From: Campylobacter concisus
GTDB taxonomy: Bacteria; Campylobacterota; Campylobacteria; Campylobacterales; Campylobacteraceae
Direction: 5' to 3'
NCBI RefSeq assembly: GCF_003048595.2
Contig: NZ_CP049270.1
Span: 124,001-188,000 of the forward strand
DNA length: 64,000 nt
Part shown: positions 9,117-17,229 of the stretch, in pieces
How the letters are laid out: the number at the start of each line of letters is the position of its first letter
How positions within the stretch are numbered: position 1 is the stretch's first letter
Translations under genes and position numbers: made by a program
The notes under the pieces: model-generated
The model's input: the letters and a program-made list of their open reading frames with translations, nothing else
Databases searched by the model: none
What the model was told of the DNA's origin: nothing

Positions 9117-9631
9117 GTAAGGAAAATGAAGTATTGCTCAATGAGGACATAAGGGCGAGAGAGGTAAGATGTGTAGGGGATGATGGCACAGCATACGGTG
9201 TCATCTCAAGAGATGAGGCTTTAGAGATCTCAAATAAGCTTGGGCTTGATCTAGTGCTTATAGCGCCTGATGCGAAGCCGCCAGTTTGCAAGATAATGGA
9301 CTACGGCAAATTCCGCTATCAGCAAGAGAAAAAGCAAAAAGAGGCCAAGAAAAAGCAAAAAACCATCGAGATAAAAGAGATAAAACTCTCTGTCAAGATC
9401 GCCCAAAACGATATAAACTACAAGGTTAAACACGCAAGCGAGTTTTTGCAAGATGGCAAACACGTTAAATTTCGTGTATTTTTAAAGGGTCGCGAGATGA
9501 GCACCCCAGAAGCTGGCGTAGCCATGCTTGAGAAGGTCTGGGAGATGATCAAAGATGAAGCTGACCGCGACAAAGAGCCTATAATAGAAGGTCGTTATGT
9601 AAATATGCTTGTAACTCCAAAAAAGGGTTAA
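9113..9631 (+). CDS. infC: Translation initiation factor IF-3
   Basis: IF-3 binds the 30S subunit, blocks premature joining of 50S and proofreads start codons. The 172-residue protein has the N-terminal [23 protein letters not shown] segment, the lysine-rich linker and the C-terminal domain ending in [16 protein letters not shown]. The start is TTG at 9113, inside the thrS stop (TTGA), with GAGG seven bases upstream. No in-frame ATG gives a full N-terminus. A rare start codon on infC recalls E. coli, where AUU makes IF-3 repress its own synthesis. Whether UUG does so here is inference. Confidence 0.96.
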   Translation: MSKENEVLLNEDIRAREVRCVGDDGTAYGVISRDEALEISNKLGLDLVLIAPDAKPPVCKIMDYGKFRYQQEKKQKEAKKKQKTIEIKEIKLSVKIAQNDINYKVKHASEFLQDGKHVKFRVFLKGREMSTPEAGVAMLEKVWEMIKDEADRDKEPIIEGRYVNMLVTPKKG

Positions 9632-9641
9632 ATTTCTACAA

Positions 9642-9672
9642 AGAGCAGGCTAGGGCTTGCTCTTTTTTATTA
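9642..9672 (+). terminator. Rho-independent terminator of thrS-infC
   Basis: A 9-bp stem AGAGCAGGC/GCTTGCTCT (one G-T pair) with a TAGG tetraloop is followed directly by six T and more A/T. It lies 10 bases after the infC stop and is a strong intrinsic terminator. Confidence 0.85.
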
Positions 9673-9815
9673 AATTTTTAATACAAAAACTCACAAATAA
9701 CTATTTTCCAAAATCCTATCATTTTTGTATGTGTTAAATTTACGCAAAGGCGTTTGCAGGGTTGATATACCTTATGGTTAAATTTGATAGGCAAAATTTG
9801 GATGTGGTTTAAATT

Positions 9816-9899
9816 TAGTAAATTTTGGCCTTTACTTGTTGGAATTTACCCGCTTTGTTATCGCTCGCATGGGTGTTGTACTGAAAATAATCTAGGCAA
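9816..9899. repeat. Decayed repeat, copy 1
   Basis: This stretch aligns by eye with 10093-10183. Both begin TAG-AAATTTT, share GAATTT, CATGGG and GTACTGAAA/TTACTGAAA, and end CTAGGCAA. Base identity is roughly two thirds with small gaps. No open coding frame is preserved. It is probably part of an old tandem duplication of a gene now lost. Confidence 0.45.
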
Positions 9900-10092
9900 A
9901 TCGACTTTCTTGTGAGCTTACAAAATTTTAGTGCTTGCGTGAGTGTTTTTAAGCCAAATTTTGCCTAATATCTAGCTAAATTTGGTAATGGGATATTGCT
10001 TTAATAATACTTTTTACAAAAAGCTTTGACTACTCTTGGTTTTATGTGGCGACTAAATTTGACGAGAAGTTTGATTGTTTGTGGATTAAATG

Positions 10093-10183
10093 TAGCAAAT
10101 TTTAATTTTTGCTTACTAGAATTTGCTCCATCCTTTTTCTGCCAACCATTACATGGGCGCTTTACTGAAATTCGACTAGGCAA
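10093..10183. repeat. Decayed repeat, copy 2
   Basis: This is the partner of 9816-9899, about 280 bases downstream in the same orientation. The best-preserved part reads CATGGGCGCTTTACTGAAA. Substitutions and indels are spread along its length, as expected of non-functional sequence. Confidence 0.45.
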
Positions 10184-10309
10184 GAGCTCGCCTGAAAGAG
10201 TAAATTTGATAATTTGTAAGTTTATGACACTTGTGTTTAGCATTTTAAGTTAGATTTCGCTTAATAGCAGGCTAAATTTGCTAAAAAATTCGCTTGTTTA
10301 TAGTTTAAA

Positions 10310-10633
10310 TTTATAAAAGAGAATTTAGGCTGGGTGAGCATAAATTTACTAAATTTTATAAGCCATTTCTTGGCAAAAATCAAATACCCTATAATCTGCT
10401 TGGATAAAATTTAGTGTTTGCTCATTCTCTACCAGAACTTCTTCATTTTGCCTTGCTATATCGATGCCAGCTAACACTATAAGAATTTCTCGATTGTAAC
10501 GCGCCTGCTACAAATTTCTTCATCTTTAAACAGCCACACATAAACATACCACTCGTACAATCAAGCAAAAGCATACATGGCAAAAACTTTCAAATTTGTT
10601 GCACAACCTCGCCACTCCACCATTTGCCACCAC
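10310..10633 (-). pseudogene. Decayed copy of the SUKH/SMI1-type gene
   Basis: This stretch aligns base for base with the 3' two-thirds and downstream flank of the intact gene at 12490-13077. Shared runs include CTTGCTATATCGATG, ATCTGCTTGGA, CAATCAAGCAAAA and CCACTCCACCATTTGCCACCA. Homology begins in the shared flank (AATTTAGGCTGGG) and stops near 10633, after which the two diverge. Indels and stops destroy the frame. The gdhA gene lies between the intact and broken copies, so the duplication spans or flanks it. Confidence 0.7.
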
Positions 10634-10882
10634 GCCAGCTTTTTTGACAAAATTTCTATTAAATGCTCTAAAAATAGTAATCTGCTCGCCACCCTAGTGC
10701 AATTTAACCAAGCTTCAGATCCACGTCTGCCACGCCAGCGAAAATTTGTCAAAAAACACTCTATATACACCGCATAAAAATGCATCAAAGCAGCATAAAT
10801 TTGATAGCTTGCTAGTAAAATTTGCCGCGCAAAAGTCAAACTCTCTTTTAGCTAAAATCCCAGCCAGCCTTATATTGATTTA

Positions 10883-10903
10883 CGTCCAAATTTAACTTGG
10901 ACG
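10883..10903 (-). terminator. Hairpin downstream of gdhA
   Basis: A perfect 7-bp stem CGTCCAA/TTGGACG with a 7-base loop lies about 30 bases beyond the gdhA stop. The following bases on the minus strand (TAAATC) are only weakly T-rich, so it is a candidate terminator. Confidence 0.45.
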
Positions 10904-10934
10904 CAAATTTATAGAGCCAAGAGCAAAATCAGTC

Positions 10935-12293
10935 CTACACATACCCTTGATCTATCATCGCATCGGCTACCTTGCGAAAGCCCGCGATATTTGAGCCAAG
11001 CACCAAATTTCCCTCGTCGCCAAACTCCTTGCTAGTTTCGTAGCTAAGCTCAAAGATATGATTCATGATGCCGTGCAGTCTGCGGTCAACCTCTTCAAAG
11101 CTCCACGAGCTCATGCCGGCGTTTTGCATCATCTCTAGGCCCGACGTGCCCACGCCGCCTGCGTTTGCAGCCTTTGCTGGAGCGAAGTAAAAATCTTTTT
11201 GCGCGAGCATGAAATTTATTGCATCAAGTGTGCTTGGCATGTTCGCGCCCTCGGCGACGAAGCGGCAGCCGTTAGCGTAGAGCGTCTTTATGTCGGCTAG
11301 GTGCAGTTCGTTTTGCGTCGCACACGGAAACGCTCCGTCGCACGGCACGTCCCACACGCCGTTTCTGCCCTCTTTGTACTCGCTTACGCTTACGTATTTT
11401 GCGTTTGGTCTAAATTTGGTGTATTCGCTAAGGCGCGCGCGTCTTGCTTCTTTTAGCTCTTTAAGTACCGCTAGATCGATGCCCTCTGCGTCGTAAACGT
11501 ATCCGTTTGAGTCAGAAACCGTGATAGGCAGCGCGCCTACTTGATAGAGCTTTTCTACCGTGTAGATAGCGACGTTTCCGCTACCGCTTATGCTGCATTT
11601 TTTGCCTTCAAGCGATAGACCAGCTTTTTTTAGCATATTTTGTGTGAAATATACCAGTCCGTATCCAGTGGCCTCTGTGCGAGCTAGGCTGCCGCCCCAG
11701 TTTAGCCCCTTGCCTGTTAGTATGCCGTCAAATCTACCCGTGAGCTTTTTGTACTGCCCAAACATATAGCCGATCTCGCGTGCACCCACGCCGATGTCGC
11801 CTGCCGGCACGTCCACGGTGTTGCCGATGTGGCGGTAAAGCTCGCTCATAAATGCTTGGCAAAAGCGCATTATTTCGCCCTCGCTCTTGCCCTTTGGATC
11901 AAAGGTGCTACCGCCCTTTGCGCCGCCGATATTTACTCCTGTGAGCGAGTTTTTGAAAATTTGCTCAAATCCTAGAAATTTTAGCACGCCAAGATCCACG
12001 CTAGGGTGGAGCCTTAGACCGCCTTTATAGGGGCCCACGGCTGAGTTAAACTGCACGCGGTAGCCGTTATTTACCTGCGGTCTACCGTCATCGCCCGTGT
12101 ATGTCACGCGAAAGATCACCGTGCGCTCAGGTATCACGATACGCTCTAGGATCGCATGTTTTTGGTACTTGCTCTCTCTTTTTATAAGCGGCTCGAGGCT
12201 GTTTAGCACCTCGGTCGCAGCCTGGACAAAGACGCCTTGACCCGGATTGGTTCTTTTTATCCACTCCATCGTTTTTTCGATGTATTCGCTCAT
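10935..12293 (-). CDS. gdhA: NADP-type glutamate dehydrogenase
   Basis: The hexameric dehydrogenase interconverts 2-oxoglutarate plus ammonium and glutamate. The 452-residue length fits the bacterial small-subunit class, usually NADP-specific and biosynthetic. The substrate-binding core reads GPYKGGLRLHPSVDLGVLKFL, then GGAKGGSTFDPKGKS with the catalytic lysine, and VPAGDIGVGAREIG. The nucleotide fold shows the SGSGNVAIYTVEKL motif. The ATG has AGGAGCC upstream. The gene is monocistronic, set in an accessory patch with SUKH-type sequence on both sides. It is more GC-rich than its surroundings. Confidence 0.96.
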   Translation of the reverse strand: MSEYIEKTMEWIKRTNPGQGVFVQAATEVLNSLEPLIKRESKYQKHAILERIVIPERTVIFRVTYTGDDGRPQVNNGYRVQFNSAVGPYKGGLRLHPSVDLGVLKFLGFEQIFKNSLTGVNIGGAKGGSTFDPKGKSEGEIMRFCQAFMSELYRHIGNTVDVPAGDIGVGAREIGYMFGQYKKLTGRFDGILTGKGLNWGGSLARTEATGYGLVYFTQNMLKKAGLSLEGKKCSISGSGNVAIYTVEKLYQVGALPITVSDSNGYVYDAEGIDLAVLKELKEARRARLSEYTKFRPNAKYVSVSEYKEGRNGVWDVPCDGAFPCATQNELHLADIKTLYANGCRFVAEGANMPSTLDAINFMLAQKDFYFAPAKAANAGGVGTSGLEMMQNAGMSSWSFEEVDRRLHGIMNHIFELSYETSKEFGDEGNLVLGSNIAGFRKVADAMIDQGYV

Positions 12294-12489
12294 TTTGGCT
12301 CCTATTCGTCAAATTTTCGTAGTTGAATATTAACTCTCCTAGAAAAAATTTTTATTTAAATTTATTTTTATATTTTTATTTTAGGCAATGAGCGTTACAT
12401 ATCGAAACTAAATTTATAAAATATGATTTTTGTTTCGGTCGCTGGGATAAATTTATAGAAGATAATTTAGGCTGGGAAGCCTAAATTTG

Positions 12490-13077
12490 CTAAATTTCAT
12501 ATGCCATCTCTTGCCAGAAAAGAAGGGCTCTACCATCTGCTTGGACAAATTTTAGGATTTGCTCGGTTGATGGCATAGCTTCATCATTTAGCCTTGCTAT
12601 ATCGATGCTAGCAAGCGCTATGAAAAATTTCTCAAAGTCACTTGCGATGCATCTACTGCAAAGCTCCTCATCTCCAAAGAGCCACGCATAAACTGCACCG
12701 CTCGTGCAATCAAGCAAAAATATCCATGGATCACCCACGGCAAAGACTATCAAATTTAAAGGGCGAGCCTTGCCACTCCACCATTTGCCACCAAACTCAT
12801 CTACGCTATTTAGCCGCACTAACTCACTTGCGTAGTCGCCTCTAGAGCCAAATTTGACATTGCAAATTTCAAAATTCCCAAGGTCAAATTTGCTTAAAAG
12901 CTTTGTAAATTTAGCTGGGAAATTTATGCCAAGAGCTTCTTGTGCGTTTTTAAGTGCTTGTGCGGTGGCTTTAACATCATTTTGAAGCAAGAGTCTCATG
13001 CCAGTCATACCCTCTTGCTCCAGTGGTAAGAAAATTTGATCTAACTTTTGAGAGATTTCATCTAGCTTTAAAAACAT
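12490..13077 (-). CDS. SUKH (SMI1/KNR4-like) domain protein
   Basis: This 195-residue soluble protein has hallmarks of the SUKH superfamily. After a helical lead it reads EALGINFPAKFTKLLSKFDLG and then a beta-rich core with GKWWSGKARPLNLIVFA, GDPWIFLLDC and SGAVYAWLFGDEE. SUKH proteins are commonly immunity proteins against polymorphic toxins, though some have other roles. No toxin gene lies beside it, so it is an orphan here. A broken copy lies on the other side of gdhA (10310-10633). The start ATG is followed by FLKLDEI; the upstream AGTCCTTTAA region gives only a weak ribosome site on the minus strand. Confidence 0.75.
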   Translation of the reverse strand: MFLKLDEISQKLDQIFLPLEQEGMTGMRLLLQNDVKATAQALKNAQEALGINFPAKFTKLLSKFDLGNFEICNVKFGSRGDYASELVRLNSVDEFGGKWWSGKARPLNLIVFAVGDPWIFLLDCTSGAVYAWLFGDEELCSRCIASDFEKFFIALASIDIARLNDEAMPSTEQILKFVQADGRALLFWQEMAYEI

Positions 13078-13340
13078 ATTAGTCCTTTAATCTGCTGGAT
13101 TTTGGCAAATTTTATCAAATTTATTTCAGGGAGCTTTTAATTTTGGCTCATTTGTCACCAAATTTAGACCATGATCTTCATAAATTTAAAAAGTTGGCAG
13201 AGATAACTAAGAAAACTAGCAATCACTAAATGTGAGATGTTATAAAGGATTAATGATGAGGTAAATTGGCTTGGTAAAGCCGCGTAGCCTATAAAAGAGA
13301 TTTATGACGATGCTAAAATATACGAACTTGAGGCTTTTGC

Positions 13341-13827
13341 GTGCGAATGAGCTCGCCATTTATGATGGAGTGCAAAGAAATTTTGGGCGGCACAGAGTTC
13401 AAAAGCGAAGCAAAAGATGAAAATTTAAACGTGAGTGCGCCACGTAAAGAGCAGGGCGTAAGGATAGGCAAGACTATCTGGCGGCTAAAGCTTGGCGCAT
13501 ATCTTTATATACCAGTTTGCCTGCGTGAGGGAGTGCTTTACTTTGGCACCGCTGGCAAGGGCGGAGATCTATATGCCGTGGATGTAAAAAGTGGCGAAGT
13601 GGTGTTTAAGTTTAAAACCAGTGGCGCGGAGCATTTTCCTTGAGTCGATGGTTAAATTCTACTCGCAGACAACAAAAATAAGCCAGCTTTGATAAGCGCT
13701 AAAAATAGCTCATTATTAAAAGAGATAGAGTTTGAAATTTAGACTTAGCACAGTAGTAAGCGGTGGCAAGCTCTACGCTGTGGTAATTGACGGAGCTAAG
13801 ACGTACGCAGTTTGTGTAGAAATTTAG
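13341..13827 (+). pseudogene. Broken PQQ-like beta-propeller gene fragment
   Basis: Three successive plus-strand frames give coherent protein. The first holds EGVLYFGTAGKGGDLYAVDVKSGEVVFKF, a typical PQQ-like propeller blade, and ends at TGA 13641-13643. The second continues as ADNKNKPALISAKNSSLLKEIEFE. The third gives VVSGGKLYAVVIDGAKTYAV up to TAG 13825-13827. At least two frameshifts separate them. The region upstream (13245-13340) also seems decayed. The original function is unknown. Because the locus sits beside a SUKH gene it may be part of the same immunity-type patch, but that is inference. Confidence 0.6.
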
Positions 13828-13852
13828 CTTTGGCGAAATTTATCGCCAAAGC
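13827..13852. terminator. Bidirectional hairpin between broken propeller gene and pycA
   Basis: A perfect 10-bp inverted repeat GCTTTGGCGA/TCGCCAAAGC with a 6-base loop sits between the two convergent coding regions. Neither side has a long T run. It most probably ends pycA transcription on the minus strand. Confidence 0.55.
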
Positions 13853-13869
13853 CGCAATGCGAGATAAAT

Positions 13870-15309
13870 TTATCTCTTCTTTTTATATCTTTTTATCGCC
13901 TCTACGATGACCTCTTCTAGATCGTCGCTTGGCTCTTTATTCATATCGTCATAGGTGTTTTCAAGGATAGTTTTTAAGTTTTTCTCAACGTAGCTAGTAT
14001 CGAAGAATCCTCTTCTAAACTCTTTACTTTTGCTGATCGTTAGCAAAAATGGGATGATCGTTCGCACACCTTCGATGGTAAATTCTTCAAGAGCTCTTTC
14101 AAGCTTATTTACCGCCAGATCGTAGTCGGTCGCCTTTACGATCAGCTTTGCGATCAAAGAGTCATAAAATGGCGGTATGGTGTAGTCCTTATAGACGTGG
14201 CTATCGACGCGCACAGATGGGCCAAGAGCGGGATAGTAGCCCTCGATCGTGCCTGGTGCTGGGATGAAATTCTCCCAGACATTTTCAGCCGTGATCCTAG
14301 CTTCTATCGCGTAGCCTCGTGGCTTGATATCGCTTTGCTCGATCTCTAAAATCTCGCCAGCTGCTATCCTTATCTGCCTAACGACTAAGTCGTGGCCGGT
14401 GATCTCTTCAGTGATGCCGTGCTCCACTTGGATACGGGTGTTCATCTCCATGAAGTAAAAGTTGTTGTAGTCATCTAGCAAAAACTCGATCGTTCCTACG
14501 TTTGAGTAGCCCACAGCCTTTGCAGCGGCCACCGCGGTTACGCCCATTATCTTTCTTAAATTTTCGCTGATAGATGGGCAAGGTGCGATCTCGATGATCT
14601 TTTGGTGGCGCCTTTGGATAGAGCAGTCACGCTCGCAAAGGTGGATGATATTGCCGTAGTTATCGCCTAAAATTTGAAATTCGATGTGACGAGGATTTAC
14701 GACAAGCTTCTCCATAAAAACTTCATCGTTGTTAAAGTAGGTCTTTGCCTCTCTGGTGCACGACTCAAAGGCATCTTGCATATCTTCTTCTTGCCAAACC
14801 TCTCTGATGCCACGGCCGCCACCGCCACCACTTGCTTTTAAAATGACTGGGTAGCCGATGCGTCTAGCGTGCTCTTTTATGGCGTCCATACTCTCGTCAT
14901 TTAGCTTTTCTGTGCCTGGAACGATTGGTATGCCGTTTCTCTTCATTAGGTATCTTGCGATATTTTTATCACCCATTTTTCTGATCACTTCAGCCTTTGG
15001 ACCGATAAAGATAAGCCCAGCGTCCTCGACCGCCTTTGCAAATTCGTAGTTTTCGCTTAAAAAGCCGTATCCTGGGTGTATCGCGTCAGCTCCGCACTCT
15101 TTAGCAAGCTTTACGATCGCTTTGGCGTCAAGATAGCCTTTGATCGGATCTTCGCCCACTTGATAGGCCTCATCAGCGATCCTTACATGCAAGCACTCGC
15201 TATCTGGTGCTGTGTAAATTCCTACGCTTTGGATGTGTAAATCCCTACAAGCTCTGACTATCCTAACTGCGATCTCACCACGATTTGCGATAAGAATTTT
15301 ATGTATCAT
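13870..15309 (-). CDS. pycA: Biotin carboxylase subunit, PycA type
   Basis: This 479-residue ATP-grasp enzyme carboxylates biotin on a partner protein using bicarbonate and ATP. It shows MIHKILIANRGEIAVRIVRA at the N-terminus, HPGYGFLSEN, the glycine-rich ATP loop KASGGGGGRG, ERDCSIQRRHQK, and MEMNTRIQVEHG. The common AccC version has HTV or HPV after QVE, whereas this one has HGITEE. The extended acidic/basic C-terminal tail and the length favour the pyruvate carboxylase A subunit of Campylobacter over AccC. The B subunit is not in the window. If so, it makes oxaloacetate from pyruvate. Confidence 0.8.
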   Translation of the reverse strand: MIHKILIANRGEIAVRIVRACRDLHIQSVGIYTAPDSECLHVRIADEAYQVGEDPIKGYLDAKAIVKLAKECGADAIHPGYGFLSENYEFAKAVEDAGLIFIGPKAEVIRKMGDKNIARYLMKRNGIPIVPGTEKLNDESMDAIKEHARRIGYPVILKASGGGGGRGIREVWQEEDMQDAFESCTREAKTYFNNDEVFMEKLVVNPRHIEFQILGDNYGNIIHLCERDCSIQRRHQKIIEIAPCPSISENLRKIMGVTAVAAAKAVGYSNVGTIEFLLDDYNNFYFMEMNTRIQVEHGITEEITGHDLVVRQIRIAAGEILEIEQSDIKPRGYAIEARITAENVWENFIPAPGTIEGYYPALGPSVRVDSHVYKDYTIPPFYDSLIAKLIVKATDYDLAVNKLERALEEFTIEGVRTIIPFLLTISKSKEFRRGFFDTSYVEKNLKTILENTYDDMNKEPSDDLEEVIVEAIKRYKKKR

Positions 15310-15386
15310 AGGCTATCCTTTTTGAGTTTTGCTTATCATATAACTATTCGTTTTATTTTTAGATAAATTTATTAAGTCTGGTTTTA

Positions 15387-15423
15387 AAATTTGAGTGCAA
15401 AGGCTAAATTTACACTCAAATTT
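15387..15423. terminator. Terminator after the glmM-to-exported-protein operon
   Basis: An 11-bp stem AAATTTGAGTG/CACTCAAATTT encloses a 15-base loop. It lies 3 bases beyond the last stop of the minus-strand operon. On the minus strand it is followed by TTTTAAAACC, and on the plus strand by TTCT. It separates the operon from the pycA start. Confidence 0.65.
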
Positions 15424-15425
15424 TT

Positions 15426-15974
15426 CTATCTATTGATGATTTGTGGAAAAGGTGTGGCTAGGGCTTTTTTGATAAAATCTTGCGACTCGATCGTGAAATT
15501 TGTAGCAAATCTTTGAATGCCCTCTTTTTTATAAGCACGCCTTTGGATGGTAAAAAGGACTAGATTTCCGCCTTGCTTAGTGTAGCGATATATCGAGTGC
15601 TCGGCTGTTGGCACGCCATTTAGGTTTGAAAATATCGTGATATCAAGATAAATTTCATTTGCGAGCGAGCCCTTTTTATAAGCCACTTTTAGCCCTTTTG
15701 CTTTTAGCTCTTTTAGATCATTTATCTTTTGCTCGACCGCTTGCTCTGGCGTAGCGTCAAATTTAAGCGTATTTAGCGAGAGCATATAACTAAAGCTATC
15801 TAGTTTCTCGCCAGGGAGCAAATACTCCTGCGTGAATAAATTTGGCACAGGCTTGGCTGAACTTGCTAGTGAGTAGAGTCTGTTGTCAAATTTTATCTGC
15901 ACCGGCTCAAAATACTGAGTCGCTGCAAGTAAGAGTGCTGGCAAAGCGATAAATGCTAAAAATTTCTTCATCAA
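15426..15974 (-). CDS. Exported protein of unknown function
   Basis: The 182-residue protein begins with a signal peptide (MMKKFLAFIALPALLLA, cleavage near ATQYF) and so acts in the periplasm or beyond. The mature part is of mixed alpha/beta character, with segments such as LFTQEYLLPGEKLDSF and IYRYTKQGGNLVLFTIQRRAYKK. I do not recognise a named domain. It is the last gene of the run from glmM, starting six bases after hemJ, so it is probably cotranscribed with envelope and haem genes. Confidence 0.7.
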   Translation of the reverse strand: MMKKFLAFIALPALLLAATQYFEPVQIKFDNRLYSLASSAKPVPNLFTQEYLLPGEKLDSFSYMLSLNTLKFDATPEQAVEQKINDLKELKAKGLKVAYKKGSLANEIYLDITIFSNLNGVPTAEHSIYRYTKQGGNLVLFTIQRRAYKKEGIQRFATNFTIESQDFIKKALATPFPQIINR

Positions 15975-15980
15975 ATTCCT

Positions 15981-16415
15981 TTAAAATGGATTTACTATCA
16001 TGACCCAGATGATGATAAGCATCGCGATAGTTGGCACTTCGTTGTAAGCTCTAAAGAAGATGCCACTTTTGTTACAGCGTTTCTCCTTGAGCTGCTTCAT
16101 GTAGCGTCCAAGGTCTAGGTGATAGATAGCCATCAAGATGACAACTAAAATTTTGACGTGTATGTGACCAGTTTGTATAAGATCAGGCATCGCGATAAGT
16201 ATCAAAATGCCAGTAAAAAATGAGCCAATCAGTGCGACCCAGCCGATGTAGTGATACATCTTATACTCCATCACTTCGACCACTTTTACAAAGTCAGGTT
16301 TGTCCATGTTTTCTACGTGATAAACGTAGAGCCTTGGCTGATAAAACAGCACTGCCATCCACGAGATGAAAAACAAATAGTGGAGGTATTTTAAGTAAAG
16401 ATAATATTCTGCCAT
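15981..16415 (-). CDS. hemJ: Protoporphyrinogen IX oxidase, HemJ type
   Basis: HemJ oxidises protoporphyrinogen IX to protoporphyrin IX in haem synthesis and is the usual form where HemG and HemY are absent. This 144-residue integral membrane protein has four hydrophobic helices. A histidine lies in the first one (LKYLHYLFFISW), FYQPRLYVYH follows, and there is a HIHVKILVVILMAIYH helix. Length and motif order match the family (UPF0093). It sits 9 bases after the TM2-domain gene. Confidence 0.88.
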   Translation of the reverse strand: MAEYYLYLKYLHYLFFISWMAVLFYQPRLYVYHVENMDKPDFVKVVEVMEYKMYHYIGWVALIGSFFTGILILIAMPDLIQTGHIHVKILVVILMAIYHLDLGRYMKQLKEKRCNKSGIFFRAYNEVPTIAMLIIIWVMIVNPF

Positions 16416-16424
16416 AACGTCTCC

Positions 16425-16787
16425 TTATCTAAAAAGTATCTCTTTTCTAGCTTCAAATTCAGCCTTGCTGATCGCACCACTCTCAAAAAGCTCGTAAAGC
16501 CTTTTTAAGTCGTCCTCTTTATCTTTTAGTTTTAGCCTCTCTTTTAGCTCGACTTTTTGTAAATTTTTCTCGACATAAGCACCAACCAAAAATGCATCGA
16601 TGATCCACCAAATGCCCCAAATAGCCAAGAATAAATAACCAACGAGGATGATTTGTAAAGAGTAACCGATAAAAAATAACCCCATCATCAAAAAACCAGT
16701 GATAAATTTACCAAGATAAATTCTATGCGCCCCAAGCCAGCCAGTAAATAGCCAAAGCGCGTATGCGACGTAGATATTATTTCCCAC
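16425..16787 (-). CDS. TM2 domain protein with C-terminal SHOCT-like helix
   Basis: The 120-residue protein begins with a TM2 domain: two membrane helices joined by a short turn, with the GWLGAHRIYLGKFITGF motif at about residues 17-33. The tail (DDLKRLYELFESGAISKAEFEARKEIL) resembles the SHOCT short C-terminal domain, often used for oligomerisation. The function of bacterial TM2 proteins is mostly unknown. It overlaps the lspA stop by 11 bases, which points to coupled translation. Confidence 0.8.
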   Translation of the reverse strand: MGNNIYVAYALWLFTGWLGAHRIYLGKFITGFLMMGLFFIGYSLQIILVGYLFLAIWGIWWIIDAFLVGAYVEKNLQKVELKERLKLKDKEDDLKRLYELFESGAISKAEFEARKEILFR

Positions 16788-17229
16788 TCTCTCTCCTTTT
16801 TCTAAAACTTTGCCAAAGTATCATCACCACGCAAAGATCGATCATCACATCAGCGAAGTTAAAGACCGCAAAGTTAAACCACTTATGCCAAAAGACATAA
16901 TCCACGACGCCACCATGGACAAATCTATCTGTGATATTTGAGCTGCCAGCTCCTAGCAAAGCTCCAAGCCAAATGGCATGCGAGCAAAGCAGCTTTTTTT
17001 CTACCAGCAGATAGATAAAAACGCCTAAGATAAGGGCTATTTGTATAAATTTCAGCCACTCATCTAAAAAGGCTAACATCGAAAATGCAACGCCCTTATT
17101 ATATGTAAGAACTAGCGAGAAAAACTCGCCTTCCCACGAAAAACCATCTATGAATATCATTTTTATCGCTTGATCAACGATAAAAATGACAAAAAACGCA
17201 ATGAAAAATTTAACTAAGCTTTTACGCAT
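16777..17229 (-). CDS. lspA: Lipoprotein signal peptidase (signal peptidase II)
   Basis: LspA is an inner-membrane aspartic protease that removes signal peptides from prolipoproteins after lipid attachment. The 150-residue protein has four membrane helices. The two conserved motifs are [19 protein letters not shown], with the first catalytic Asp, and FNFADVMID, with the second. An N-terminal FIVDQAIK segment also matches. Its start overlaps the glmM stop by 8 bases. Its substrates would include the lipoprotein at 36315-36785. Confidence 0.95.
   Translation of the reverse strand: MRKSLVKFFIAFFVIFIVDQAIKMIFIDGFSWEGEFFSLVLTYNKGVAFSMLAFLDEWLKFIQIALILGVFIYLLVEKKLLCSHAIWLGALLGAGSSNITDRFVHGGVVDYVFWHKWFNFAVFNFADVMIDLCVVMILWQSFRKRRESGK

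Larger units (their letters stand above)
9673..10309. other. Gene-poor accessory DNA before gdhA
   Basis: Apart from the two decayed repeats, this stretch has no gene I can support. A weak open frame (10001-10243 minus) spans copy 2 of the repeat and has no recognisable product. Together with the decayed SUKH copy that follows, it reads as an erosion zone between infC and gdhA. Confidence 0.45.

Noticed and set aside
10561-10839. A 92-codon minus-strand open frame as a gene
   Set aside because: It overlaps the decayed SUKH copy in a different frame and has no ribosome site or recognisable product.
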